This document shows, in pieces, positions 54,785 through 62,877 of a stretch of 64,000 nucleotides of DNA (the stretch's first letter is position 1; each line of letters begins with the position of its first letter). The notes below the pieces were generated by a model. The model did no database searches. It saw nothing but the letters and a program-made list of their open reading frames with translations, and was not told where the DNA came from. Both the position numbers and the translations under genes were made by a program. Source of the stretch: Promethearchaeota archaeon (GTDB lineage: Archaea; Asgardarchaeota; Lokiarchaeia; Sigyniarchaeales; SOKP01); contig JAUVXW010000004.1 in the NCBI GenBank assembly GCA_030603385.1, positions 62,001 to 126,000 of the forward strand, read 5' to 3'.

Positions 54785-54861
54785 AAATATAAACTTAAAG
54801 CTAGAACGTAATAATACAATTATTTCATTCCTAAATCTTGGAATTGAGATTTTATAAACCA

Positions 54862-54872
54862 TATATTTAAAT
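54862..54872 (+). promoter_or_regulatory. TATA box for the 2-oxoacid:ferredoxin oxidoreductase operon
   Basis: ATATATTTAAA lies about 80 bases before the ATG at 54946. Confidence 0.4.
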
Positions 54873-54945
54873 AATTTAGGGCTAAAACTAATAATAAGTT
54901 GATTTAATAGGCTTTTTTAGACTTGTATTAATTTGGGTAAAAAAT

Positions 54946-56604
54946 ATGGATTCAGATGTATTTACTTTTCTTGTTGGAGGTAAAGCAGGAGAAGGAGTAA
55001 AAAAAGCAGGTTCTGTAGCAGCACATATGTTCTCGAGTATGGGTAGGCACATTTTCCAGATGGATGATTATATGAGTTTAATAAGAGGTGGTCATAACTT
55101 TTCTGTTGTAAGCACAGCTCCTAGATGGATTAGCAGTCATTATATGAAAGCAAATCTGGTTGTAAACTTTGATAAACGTAGCTGTGAAGCTCATATGAAC
55201 GATATTGCAGAAAAAGGGATAATGATTTTTAATTCTGATGAACAAGAAAATGAGCGCGGCATTGGAATTCCATTAACTTCAGAAGCAAAAAAATATCCGA
55301 TGAAAAGTTTAATGTATGGAGTAGGTGCCGTAGCTATTTTATCAGCTACAATTGGGTTTGAAAAAGAGAAAATGAATCAAATTATTGAAGAAGAATATTC
55401 AAGAGGAATAGAAGATAATATTGCTTTTGCCAACAAAATTTATGACTTAGTGTATCCTGATTGTGGCAAGAAATTTACATTAGATAAAGGAGATAAAAAG
55501 AGACCCATTATTACTGGAAATGAAGCAATTAGTCTAGGAGCAATAGCGGGGGGATTAGATGTTTATTATGGTTATCCTATGACTCCTGCATCAACAATCT
55601 TACACACACTCGCTCGTGAAGCTAATAATTTCGGTTTAGCTGTTGTTCATGCTGAAGGTGAAATTGCAGTCATTAATATGGCAATTGGCTCAGCTTTCAC
55701 AGGAGCAAGAGTCATGGTTGGCACGAGTGGTGGTGGTTTCGCTCTTATGACCGAAGGTTTCTCTTTAGCAGGTATCACGGAGGCTCCAGTATTAGTTATA
55801 TTATCTCAAAGACCGGGACCAGCAACTGGAGTTCCCACTTACACTGAACAAGCTGATTTAGCTTTTGCTTTGACAGCGGGGCATGGAGATTTCTTGAGAA
55901 TTGTGACTTCCCCTAGAACAGTTAGAGAAGCATATTATCTTTCAGGTGAAATGTTAAATTTAGTATGGAAATTTCAAACACCGGGGATAATATTAACTGA
56001 AAAACATCTTTCAGAGAGTAGCATGACGGTTGAAATTGATGTAGAGAAATCAAAATGGGAAGAGCCGAAAATGCATATAGTTGGTGATTATAAACGATAT
56101 TTAGATACTGATGATGGAGTTTCTCCTATGTTATTTCCACCATCAAACCAAATTATAAAATGGAATAGTTATGAACATGATGAATTTGGTATAACAACAG
56201 AAAATGCTGAGAAGATATCTTTAATGCACGATAAAAGAAATAAAAAGTTAAAAATACTAATAGAATACTTAAAGGGACAAGATACTGTTAGAATAATTCG
56301 TGGTGAAAATCCTACTAATATCTTCACCTATGGTTCAACTTATATGAGTGTTTTAGAAGCTCTTCGATATGCAAGTTTAAATCCCACAATCGTTGCGCCA
56401 ATTTATTTGAGTCCATTACCTATCTGGAAATTAGAAGAATTCAAAGAACAAGAAAATATCGTTATCGAGCAAAGCTCTACGGGACAATTTACTAAGCTCT
56501 TAAAAGAAAAAGCAGGGATGAAGATAAGAAATACAATTAAGAAGTATGACGGAAGACCATTTGATCCAATTGATTTAGCAAAAAAACTAAAGGAGGTGCT
56601 TTAA
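54946..56604 (+). CDS. korA: 2-oxoacid:ferredoxin oxidoreductase, fused gamma-alpha subunit
   Basis: 552 residues. The gamma domain (about 1-180) begins FLVGGKAGEGVKKAGSVAAH with MDDYMSLIRGGHN; the alpha domain (about 188-552) has ITGNEAISLGAIAGGLDVYY, GYPMTPAS, AEGEIAVINMAIG and GTSGGGFALM. The gamma-alpha fusion is typical of archaeal two-subunit enzymes. With the beta subunit 4 bases downstream it oxidises a 2-oxoacid with CoA and ferredoxin. Substrate (2-oxoglutarate or another) cannot be settled; the YPMTP loop fits the 2-oxoacid type. Confidence 0.9.
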   Translation: MDSDVFTFLVGGKAGEGVKKAGSVAAHMFSSMGRHIFQMDDYMSLIRGGHNFSVVSTAPRWISSHYMKANLVVNFDKRSCEAHMNDIAEKGIMIFNSDEQENERGIGIPLTSEAKKYPMKSLMYGVGAVAILSATIGFEKEKMNQIIEEEYSRGIEDNIAFANKIYDLVYPDCGKKFTLDKGDKKRPIITGNEAISLGAIAGGLDVYYGYPMTPASTILHTLAREANNFGLAVVHAEGEIAVINMAIGSAFTGARVMVGTSGGGFALMTEGFSLAGITEAPVLVILSQRPGPATGVPTYTEQADLAFALTAGHGDFLRIVTSPRTVREAYYLSGEMLNLVWKFQTPGIILTEKHLSESSMTVEIDVEKSKWEEPKMHIVGDYKRYLDTDDGVSPMLFPPSNQIIKWNSYEHDEFGITTENAEKISLMHDKRNKKLKILIEYLKGQDTVRIIRGENPTNIFTYGSTYMSVLEALRYASLNPTIVAPIYLSPLPIWKLEEFKEQENIVIEQSSTGQFTKLLKEKAGMKIRNTIKKYDGRPFDPIDLAKKLKEVL

Positions 56605-56608
56605 AAAA

Positions 56609-57448
56609 ATGGATGATCTTAAAACTTATGCTGAAATTACATGGTGCCCTGGATGTGGTAATTTTGGGATCTTTACAGCTGTAAGAAATGCAATCCCTCT
56701 TTTAGAAGAAAAAGGTATTAAGAGAGATAATATTGTAATAACTTCAGGGATTGGCTGTCATGGAAAAATTTTTGATTATCTTAATTTAAGTGGTTTTTAT
56801 GGACTACACGGTCGTAATTGTTCAAATTCAGAGGGTATAAAAATTGCAAATCCAGATTTAAAAGTAATTAACTTTTCTGGAGATGCGAATGGATTGGCGG
56901 AAGGTTTGGCACATACAATTTTCGCAGCAAAAAGAAACCAAGATATAACGTTTATTCTACATAATAACAGTGTTTACGCTCTCACAACGGGTCAATTTTC
57001 TCCATTAGCAGAAAAAGGTTGGAAAGGTCCATCTACACCCAGAGGAAGCTACGAAGAACCATTTAATCCGATGTCTTTAATGATCGAGGCAGGTGCAACT
57101 TTCGTAGCAAGAGGTTTTGCGGGAGATACAAAGCATCTCACTGATATTATAGTACAAGGAGTTGAACATGAAGGTTTTTCCTTCATAGAAATACTACAAC
57201 CTGCTGTTCCATACCATAAATGGACTGAATATAGAGAACAAGTTGAATACCTTGTAAAAGAACCGGAAACATATTTTAAAGCTTTTAAAGCTGCCAAGGA
57301 GAATCATAAATTTACTTTAGGGGTGTTTTATCGAACTCAAAGACCTGTTTATCACAAAGAGTTATATGCAGATCATAATCCTATAACAGATAGAATAAAT
57401 AGAAAGGTCAGGTTAGAGAAAATTCGGAAAATACTTGAATCCAAATGA
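56609..57448 (+). CDS. korB: 2-oxoacid:ferredoxin oxidoreductase, beta subunit
   Basis: 279 residues. WCPGCGN and GIGCHGK hold cluster cysteines, and SGDANGLAEGLAH to NNSVYALTTGQFSP is the thiamine diphosphate site. The usual GDGD reads GDAN here. AGGAGG before the ATG fits translational coupling with korA. The C-terminus (HNPITDRINRKVRLEKIRK) is copied as a relic at 58565-58648. Confidence 0.9.
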   Translation: MDDLKTYAEITWCPGCGNFGIFTAVRNAIPLLEEKGIKRDNIVITSGIGCHGKIFDYLNLSGFYGLHGRNCSNSEGIKIANPDLKVINFSGDANGLAEGLAHTIFAAKRNQDITFILHNNSVYALTTGQFSPLAEKGWKGPSTPRGSYEEPFNPMSLMIEAGATFVARGFAGDTKHLTDIIVQGVEHEGFSFIEILQPAVPYHKWTEYREQVEYLVKEPETYFKAFKAAKENHKFTLGVFYRTQRPVYHKELYADHNPITDRINRKVRLEKIRKILESK

Positions 57449-57480
57449 AAGAATTTATGAATTTTGAAAATATTAGGTAT

Positions 57481-58008
57481 TTAGTTAAATGTATCGTAAA
57501 TCTTTTCAATTTCTTTAAGGATTTTTGAATATAGAGCAGAGGATATCCTAAATGTAGTATTTTCTACGAGATGATGGAGAAAATTTTTACATTTTTCTAT
57601 ACCAACAAATTTTAGGCGTGTTGCTTTGATGAGGACACCTAAAGTACCCGTGACTTTTAAGTCCAAAGTCCTAGCAATTTCCCGTGCTGCTAAATCATCA
57701 ATGATAATAATACTTTCACCAGTATTATCCTGAAGTTCCTTTGCAAGGGCTAATACTGACGCTTCTCCGGTATGAATGTGTAATTCCTCTAGTCTATCAA
57801 CGAGTTGCCTATTTATTGGTTCCTTTAATAAAAGCCAACTAGAAAAGGAATCTTTTAAAACTGTAAATTCAGCAACATTGTCATCGCTTAATACCTCTTT
57901 TTTAATGATTAATGTGGTGTAACATTCAGTAAAAAGCTTTGGTACTAAAGATAATGCACCAATTTTGCTTAGATATATCAAAGGTGAAGCATTTATAATT
58001 CCAATCAT
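57481..58008 (-). CDS. PIN-domain toxin, DUF3368 type
   Basis: 175 residues: IINASPLIYLSKIGAL with the first Asp replaced by Asn, HTGEASVLALAKEL with the conserved Glu, and IIIIDDLAAREIARTL with the paired Asp. TGTLGVLIKA is typical of DUF3368. Asn in the first acidic position is common in that group. It follows the RHH/UPF0175 gene by 12 bases and completes a toxin-antitoxin pair. Confidence 0.8.
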   Translation of the reverse strand: MIGIINASPLIYLSKIGALSLVPKLFTECYTTLIIKKEVLSDDNVAEFTVLKDSFSSWLLLKEPINRQLVDRLEELHIHTGEASVLALAKELQDNTGESIIIIDDLAAREIARTLDLKVTGTLGVLIKATRLKFVGIEKCKNFLHHLVENTTFRISSALYSKILKEIEKIYDTFN

Positions 58009-58020
58009 ATTCTTGGCTAT

Positions 58021-58320
58021 TCAATCTAAGGCATATTCAATATCTTCCTTTATAGCTTGTTCATCGTATCCTGATACATTTCGCTTTTTTAATTCCTCCA
58101 TCATCTTTCTTAGCGAGACCCCAGCCTTTTCCGCAGCCTTCCAGGCACTCATGTTTTTTTCTCCTACTTGGTTACAAAGAACTACAAACATTTCCTCAGA
58201 TAGACTTTTCTCTAATAATTGACGGATGTAGGATGATTTATCTTTTTTTTTTAATCTTGCCATTAAAAACCTTAACTTTTCATCAAGATCATCATCTATT
58301 CTTACTGATAGAATTTTCAT
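58021..58320 (-). CDS. Ribbon-helix-helix/UPF0175-type antitoxin
   Basis: 99 residues. SVRIDDDLDEKLRFLMARLK with SSYIRQLLEKSL is a ribbon-helix-helix; MSAWKAAEKAGVSLRKMMEE is the UPF0175 helix pair that precedes DUF3368 toxins. Partner of the gene at 57481-58008. It lies between korB and a relic of the korB tail. Confidence 0.78.
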   Translation of the reverse strand: MKILSVRIDDDLDEKLRFLMARLKKKDKSSYIRQLLEKSLSEEMFVVLCNQVGEKNMSAWKAAEKAGVSLRKMMEELKKRNVSGYDEQAIKEDIEYALD

Positions 58321-58364
58321 GATTGTTCTATGTATACTAGATCATCTCTAGTATATATAATTAT

Positions 58365-58553
58365 TTGCAAGGGAGTCATTTTTGGGGGGATATCTATTAT
58401 GATGAAAGCTTTGATGTGACTATAGATTCGCTCGATAATGTTTACATTGTTGGTTCTTGTTGTTGCAGTTTTGGGGCAGGATCTAGGGACATGGTTTTGC
58501 TTAAATACATTCAAGATATATTTAAATCAATAATTAATTTTAATCGAATCTAG
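58365..58553 (+). pseudogene. Relic of an SBBP beta-propeller repeat protein
   Basis: The frame reads GDIYYDESFDVTIDSLDNVY, IVGSCCCSFGAGSRDMVLLK, then stops. Full SBBP repeats have DVAVDSxDNVYVxG-type text in many tandem copies; only about one repeat survives here and it has no start or export signal. It is the trace of a larger surface-protein gene. Confidence 0.5.
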
Positions 58554-58564
58554 ATAGAGTATAA

Positions 58565-58648
58565 TATGGAGATCATAACCCTATTACTAACAGACTGTCG
58601 AGATATATACGATTAGATAAAATTCGCAAAAATCTTGAATCTAAATAA
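58565..58648 (+). pseudogene. Relic of a second korB C-terminus
   Basis: 27 codons, YGDHNPITNRLSRYIRLDKI then RKNLESK and TAA, align without gaps to the end of korB (ADHNPITDRINRKVRLEKIR, KILESK). It is preceded by stops, so it is not translated. It shows that a second, diverged korB end lies about 1.2 kb after the intact gene, beyond the PIN/RHH pair. Confidence 0.7.
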
Positions 58649-58897
58649 GGAACAAGTTTTATTTTTAAATAATATTTTAAGTAATATAAAAAAAAATAGT
58701 AGTATAGGATATTCGTTAATAAGACTTGATATTTTGGAAGTACAATCGAAAAGAAAATGAGAAATATTATAAGAAAAATTTAAATATAGAAATTTTTTTT
58801 TTGAGATAAAGCCTATTGTAATCATTTTCTTAGTTTGGAATTTTGTCGTTTATTTTTTTGTATTTTTTTCCCCATAAAATTAAGTATGGGCAAAAAT

Positions 58898-58906
58898 CTT
58901 TAAATA
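58898..58906 (+). promoter_or_regulatory. TATA box of the histone-like gene
   Basis: CTTTAAATA preceded by CAAAAAT, about 97 bases before the ATG at 58995. The intervening leader is nearly pure A/T and ends with the ribosome site GTGGAGG. Confidence 0.45.
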
Positions 58907-58994
58907 TGTGGAAGATAATTATCTATATAACAAACTCTTGAAAAATAACAAAATTTAATAAAATAATAAAAAATTATTAGTGGAGGAAAAAAAA

Positions 58995-59216
58995 ATGGCA
59001 GGTTCTGAATATATTAGTTGGAGTCCTATTAGGCGCCTTATGAAACTATAATAATCAACTCGATTATTTCTTCAAAATAATGGCGCTTTAATCGTTGCTC
59101 GTGATGCAGTTAACGAGCTCGTTGAATGGATGGGTAGCTCCGCTGAGAAACTTACTAAAAGTGCTTTAACTTTAACTAAACACTCTAAAAGAAAGAAAAT
59201 CACGAGCTTCCTTTAG
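58995..59216 (+). pseudogene. Archaeal histone gene broken by a 30-base insertion and a 3' frameshift
   Basis: ATG follows GTGGAGG. The frame reads MAGSEYISWSPIRRLMKL, then TAA TAA, then in the same frame NNGALIVARDAVNELVEWMG and LTKHSKRKKI, which is an archaeal histone fold. Removing 30 bases (59046-59075) gives RRLMKNNGALIVARDAV with exactly the normal spacing. The insertion contains a 7-bp hairpin (59050-59056 with 59062-59068). At the 3' end one missing base before GAGCTT would restore a last helix (ELPLEFLKKREK to 59242). A recently decayed gene is the simplest view. Confidence 0.7.
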
Positions 59217-59543
59217 AATTCCTAAAAAAACGTGAAAAATGACATTCTTTTAGCGATTAAATACTTCAAATAAGTTAAAGTGAACTTAAAATTATAAATC
59301 TTTTTTTTTTATTATTATTATTATCTTATCGATAAAATTCAAGTTAAATGTTCCTTTAAAGGCTCTGCATGACAAAACACAGGGCAACCATGAGGAAAAG
59401 TTTAACAACCATACTTATAGTCTAATTCTCTAATAAAATAGCTTCTTGGATAGGATAAAGAGAGCAGATTGAGTACGTTAGAAACGAATCAGAAACACAC
59501 TTTCAAATGATATACAATAAATAATAGTCTTTTAAAGATAGAC
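59217..59543. other. 327-base gap after the histone relic
   Basis: Holds the last frameshifted codons of the histone (to 59242) and a T10 run at 59301-59310 that may be its terminator. The remainder shows no supported frame or RNA gene. Confidence 0.4.
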
Positions 59544-59801
59544 TTAATGCTTTTGGAAGCTGGGGGATTTTAGATCAATTATTCGATGTTTGCTTGGGTT
59601 AAATATCCATTCGTTTTTACATTTTTTAGAACAGAAATAGTGCTTTGGAATTTTTTGAGTGATATTTATAAATACAAATTTATAAGGCCTATCATAATTA
59701 CTCTGATACTGTTTTACAGGTTTTCCACACAATTCACAATTTTTTTTCAAGATGATCATACTTTCATTTATTTCTTCTGCGGAATCTTTAAAAAATTTCA
59801 T
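59544..59801 (-). CDS. Small zinc-finger protein, TRASH/MYM-like
   Basis: 85 residues. CELCGKPVKQYQ and FCSKKCKNEWIF form a C-x2-C ... C-x3-C finger of the TRASH/MYM kind, with aromatic beta strands between (YKFVFINITQK). Such fingers bind metals or proteins in archaeal regulators. It is a single gene with no operon partner. Size and cysteine spacing support it; the role is unknown. Confidence 0.6.
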   Translation of the reverse strand: MKFFKDSAEEINESMIILKKNCELCGKPVKQYQSNYDRPYKFVFINITQKIPKHYFCSKKCKNEWIFNPSKHRIIDLKSPSFQKH

Positions 59802-59941
59802 TTTTTTTCTTTTTTCGCATTTTACAATTTTAGCATCTATTACTTTAACTAATATAATAGTTTGCCTATAAAATTATTGTTTATATTTATTATAGTAAGA
59901 TGAAATGAAAAAATAGCAATATATGACGAAAGCTAAAAGTT

Positions 59942-61300
59942 TTAACCTAGATTGATACGACCAATTGCCCTAAAAGATAGATTCTTATTGAATATTTCAT
60001 AATCGTAGATTCTTCTTCCATCTACAAGATTAGGAGTTTTCATGTATTTTTTAAAGTCATCTGGAGTTAATTTTTTAAATTCATCCCATTCTGTTATTAT
60101 TAAGGCACATTCAGAATTTTTTAAGGCGTCTTCAACTGAATTAGCATATTTTATCTTATCTCCTAATTCTATTTCTGCTGTTTCATTAGCTTTAGGATCA
60201 TAACCTTCTATATTTGTTACGCCCCTTTTTATTAGTTCATTAATAACTCTAATACTAGCTGCTTCTCGCATATCGTCTGTACCTGGCTTGAAAGCAAGCC
60301 CTAATAAAGTGACTTTTTTACCAGCTAATTTTCCTGTCAATTGTTCAGCAAGATTAACAATATGAATTGCTTGGTCATCATTTATACCCAAAACTGCTTC
60401 TAATAACCTAGAGGTATACCCTTTAGATTTTGACCAAGCCTTTATAGCGTTCACATCTTTATGGAAACAGGATCCACCAAAACCAACTCCTGCTCCTAAA
60501 AATCTATGGTTCAATCGATAATCTAGACCCACCCCTTTCATGACCTGAACGATATCAACATTTGGCACCAATTCAGCGAAATTGGCAAATTCATTTGCAT
60601 AACTAATCTTAGTTGACAGTAGGCAATTATTTCCATACTTTACTAACTCAGCACTTTCTAAATTCATCCTTAAAATTGGACAATTTTCTAAATGATCTCC
60701 ATAAAAATATTCATAAAATTCTTGAAGCATCGCACCACTTTTCTCATCAAACTCTCCAATTACAATTCTATCTGGATGCAAAGTGTCTTCAATAGAACGA
60801 CCTTCAGCTAAAAATTCAGGCTGCATGCACAGTCCATAATCTTTTCCTGGTTCTTTACGTGATACTTCATTTATAATCTTAGATACCAAATTTCGAGTAG
60901 TCCCGGGTACTACAGTCGATCTTACAACAATTAGATGATAATTCTCTTTTTTCTTCAATGCCTCTCCAATTTCTCTAGCTGTACTCTCTATAAAACCTAA
61001 ATCAATACTTTTATCTTCTCTCATAGGTGTTCCTTGAGTGATCATCGAAATATCTGTTTCTAATACCGCCTTGACGGGATTAGTTAGGCATTGGAGAAGC
61101 TCCGGAACATTTTTTTTAATATTAGTCATCATATCCTGTAATTCCGCTTCAAAAAATGGAGCCTTTCCATCATTAATTATCGCCGCTTTTTTTTCATTAT
61201 GTGTGGATGCTAATACTTTTATATTTTTCTCAGCGAAACAAGCAGCAGAGCATAAACCTATAAATCCAGTCCCTAAGATTGAAACTTTATATTTATACAT
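59942..61300 (-). CDS. UDP-sugar dehydrogenase (UDP-glucose 6-dehydrogenase family)
   Basis: 452 residues. N-terminal Rossmann GTGFIGLCSAACFAEKNIKV, the middle VVRSTVVPGTTRN and PEFLAEGRSIED, catalytic GVGFGGSCFHKDV, and the C-terminal UDP-binding part LLGLAFKPGTDDMREAASIR. It oxidises a UDP- or GDP-sugar to the uronate with NAD, for surface polysaccharide. UDP-glucose is the commonest substrate, but UDP-ManNAc and GDP-mannose enzymes share these motifs. Confidence 0.88.
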   Translation of the reverse strand: MYKYKVSILGTGFIGLCSAACFAEKNIKVLASTHNEKKAAIINDGKAPFFEAELQDMMTNIKKNVPELLQCLTNPVKAVLETDISMITQGTPMREDKSIDLGFIESTAREIGEALKKKENYHLIVVRSTVVPGTTRNLVSKIINEVSRKEPGKDYGLCMQPEFLAEGRSIEDTLHPDRIVIGEFDEKSGAMLQEFYEYFYGDHLENCPILRMNLESAELVKYGNNCLLSTKISYANEFANFAELVPNVDIVQVMKGVGLDYRLNHRFLGAGVGFGGSCFHKDVNAIKAWSKSKGYTSRLLEAVLGINDDQAIHIVNLAEQLTGKLAGKKVTLLGLAFKPGTDDMREAASIRVINELIKRGVTNIEGYDPKANETAEIELGDKIKYANSVEDALKNSECALIITEWDEFKKLTPDDFKKYMKTPNLVDGRRIYDYEIFNKNLSFRAIGRINLG

Positions 61301-61568
61301 TATAAATCAATATTAGTATTTTGTTTTTAAATAGTTAAATTTTGAAAAATAGTTAAATTTTCTTTTTCAAACTTATATATAGATACTAAACTAATGAAAC
61401 TATATCTTTAATTTAAAGTTAAGAAACATACAAATAAATTTATAATTTAACGAATCTAGTATTAAATTTGTGTTCTCTTCCAATGAAAGTTGGAAGCATG
61501 GGAATTCTATGGGTAGGATTTTAAAATTAATTTTTCAATATTAATACAAAATAAGGTTAAACGATAAA

Positions 61569-62855
61569 ATGAAAGATATAAGAAAAGAATTAAAAATTAC
61601 GAATGAGGCATTAAAAGCTGTAAATGATTTTCTCTTGGATGAAAAAAATCCATTAATAAATAAACTATTCGAAGTAATCGAAAAATACGGTGGAGTCGAA
61701 GAAATCAACAAAAAAGCTAAAGAAGAAAGTCAATTAGACAACCTATTAGATAAATTGAAACATAAAAAGCTAGATTATATCCAAGATATTGAATGGTTGA
61801 TTAAACAAAGAGAAAAAAATGCTTTTATTAGTATACCTGATTATAGAAAAAAAATTCTTGGAGATAAATTATCTGAGATTACATTTGATAAGGATTTTGC
61901 TGTCACATTAGAGCTTTCAGCATGTCAATATTTTCCATTTTTTATAGATATTGTAAAAGCTGCAATTGAAGATCAGAATTTAATGCCGAGTAGAATAATC
62001 CGCGTTAGAAAAATGAAAGAACAAGAAGAGGATGGCGATTTATTAGCTATGGCAGCTGCGATGCAAATTATAGGAGCGACTTATGTAGAAACATTAGATA
62101 CCAAGGGAACGGCTCCTGGCCCTGATGGATTACCGATAAATGTACATCTTGGTGGACCCGAAACCATAACAGGTTATTTTGGAGGAATTGGGCAACCTAA
62201 CGATCTTGCATTAAAGTGGATTGATGAATATCTTTATTATTATACTAATTATGGTATCAAGCAAGTTTTAAATGTTAATCCTGGAACCGTCCTTCTTGGA
62301 TACTTCATGCATAAACTTGGAATAAATAATGAATTCAAAATCTCAGTATATATGGGAAATGATAATCCCTACGCTTGTTTGTGGACTCTTTTAACAGCAA
62401 AATTATTTGCCAGAGAAGATGGAACAAGTTCGTTGATTGGTTTTAATCTTGCTAATTCCGTAAATAATGAAACGATTGAACTCTCTGCTTATATTAGAAA
62501 AGAATTTGATTTTGAAGATGTTGTTAGATTTGAACATCATGTAATTGAGACACAGAAAAGTATTGTACGCCAACCATATGATCGAAGGGACGAATTAGTG
62601 GAGGTTGCTACGAAAGTAAAAAATATCAGTGCTAAACATGAAGGTGGTGATGTAGAAATGGATAAAAACAGAGAATATCCTTCAGATATTTTAGATTATT
62701 TTAGAGATAAGCAAGAGATTATTGATTCGGGTCATTGGGAATTTATGCGTAGAAATCACCTTGATAGATATATTGCTGTAAATACTACAGCTAAAATATT
62801 AACTGAAAATGGCATTGATATTATTGCTGCCCAAAATCTTCATAAATATGAATAA
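61569..62855 (+). CDS. Unrecognised 428-residue protein upstream of the DapA-Fae fusion
   Basis: I do not recognise the family. Helical N-terminus (1-90), then an alpha/beta region that could be a TIM-like barrel: FAVTLELSACQYFPFFIDIV, LAMAAAMQIIGATYVETLDT, HLGGPETITGYFGGIGQPND and NPGTVLLGYFMHKLG. The C-terminal part has RFEHHVIETQKSIVRQPYDR and a final AKILTENGIDIIAAQNLHKY. No cofactor motif is certain; EHHVIET could bind metal. It ends 22 bases before the fusion gene, so the two are probably one transcript and one pathway. Confidence 0.6.
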   Translation: MKDIRKELKITNEALKAVNDFLLDEKNPLINKLFEVIEKYGGVEEINKKAKEESQLDNLLDKLKHKKLDYIQDIEWLIKQREKNAFISIPDYRKKILGDKLSEITFDKDFAVTLELSACQYFPFFIDIVKAAIEDQNLMPSRIIRVRKMKEQEEDGDLLAMAAAMQIIGATYVETLDTKGTAPGPDGLPINVHLGGPETITGYFGGIGQPNDLALKWIDEYLYYYTNYGIKQVLNVNPGTVLLGYFMHKLGINNEFKISVYMGNDNPYACLWTLLTAKLFAREDGTSSLIGFNLANSVNNETIELSAYIRKEFDFEDVVRFEHHVIETQKSIVRQPYDRRDELVEVATKVKNISAKHEGGDVEMDKNREYPSDILDYFRDKQEIIDSGHWEFMRRNHLDRYIAVNTTAKILTENGIDIIAAQNLHKYE

Positions 62856-62877
62856 ATTGAAGTGAGTTGACTAAAAT

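Noticed and set aside
58317..58514. 65-codon minus-strand frame
   Set aside because: It is antisense to the SBBP relic, whose plus-strand reading is the meaningful one.
58613..58825. 70-codon minus-strand frame rich in Phe, Leu and Ile
   Set aside because: It overlaps the korB relic, and its hydrophobic content simply reflects A/T runs.
59035..59090. Archaeal bulge-helix-bulge intron in the histone gene
   Set aside because: A hairpin can be drawn, but the small bulges fall on the same strand rather than in the canonical opposed 3-nt, 4-bp, 3-nt form, and a second lesion lies downstream.
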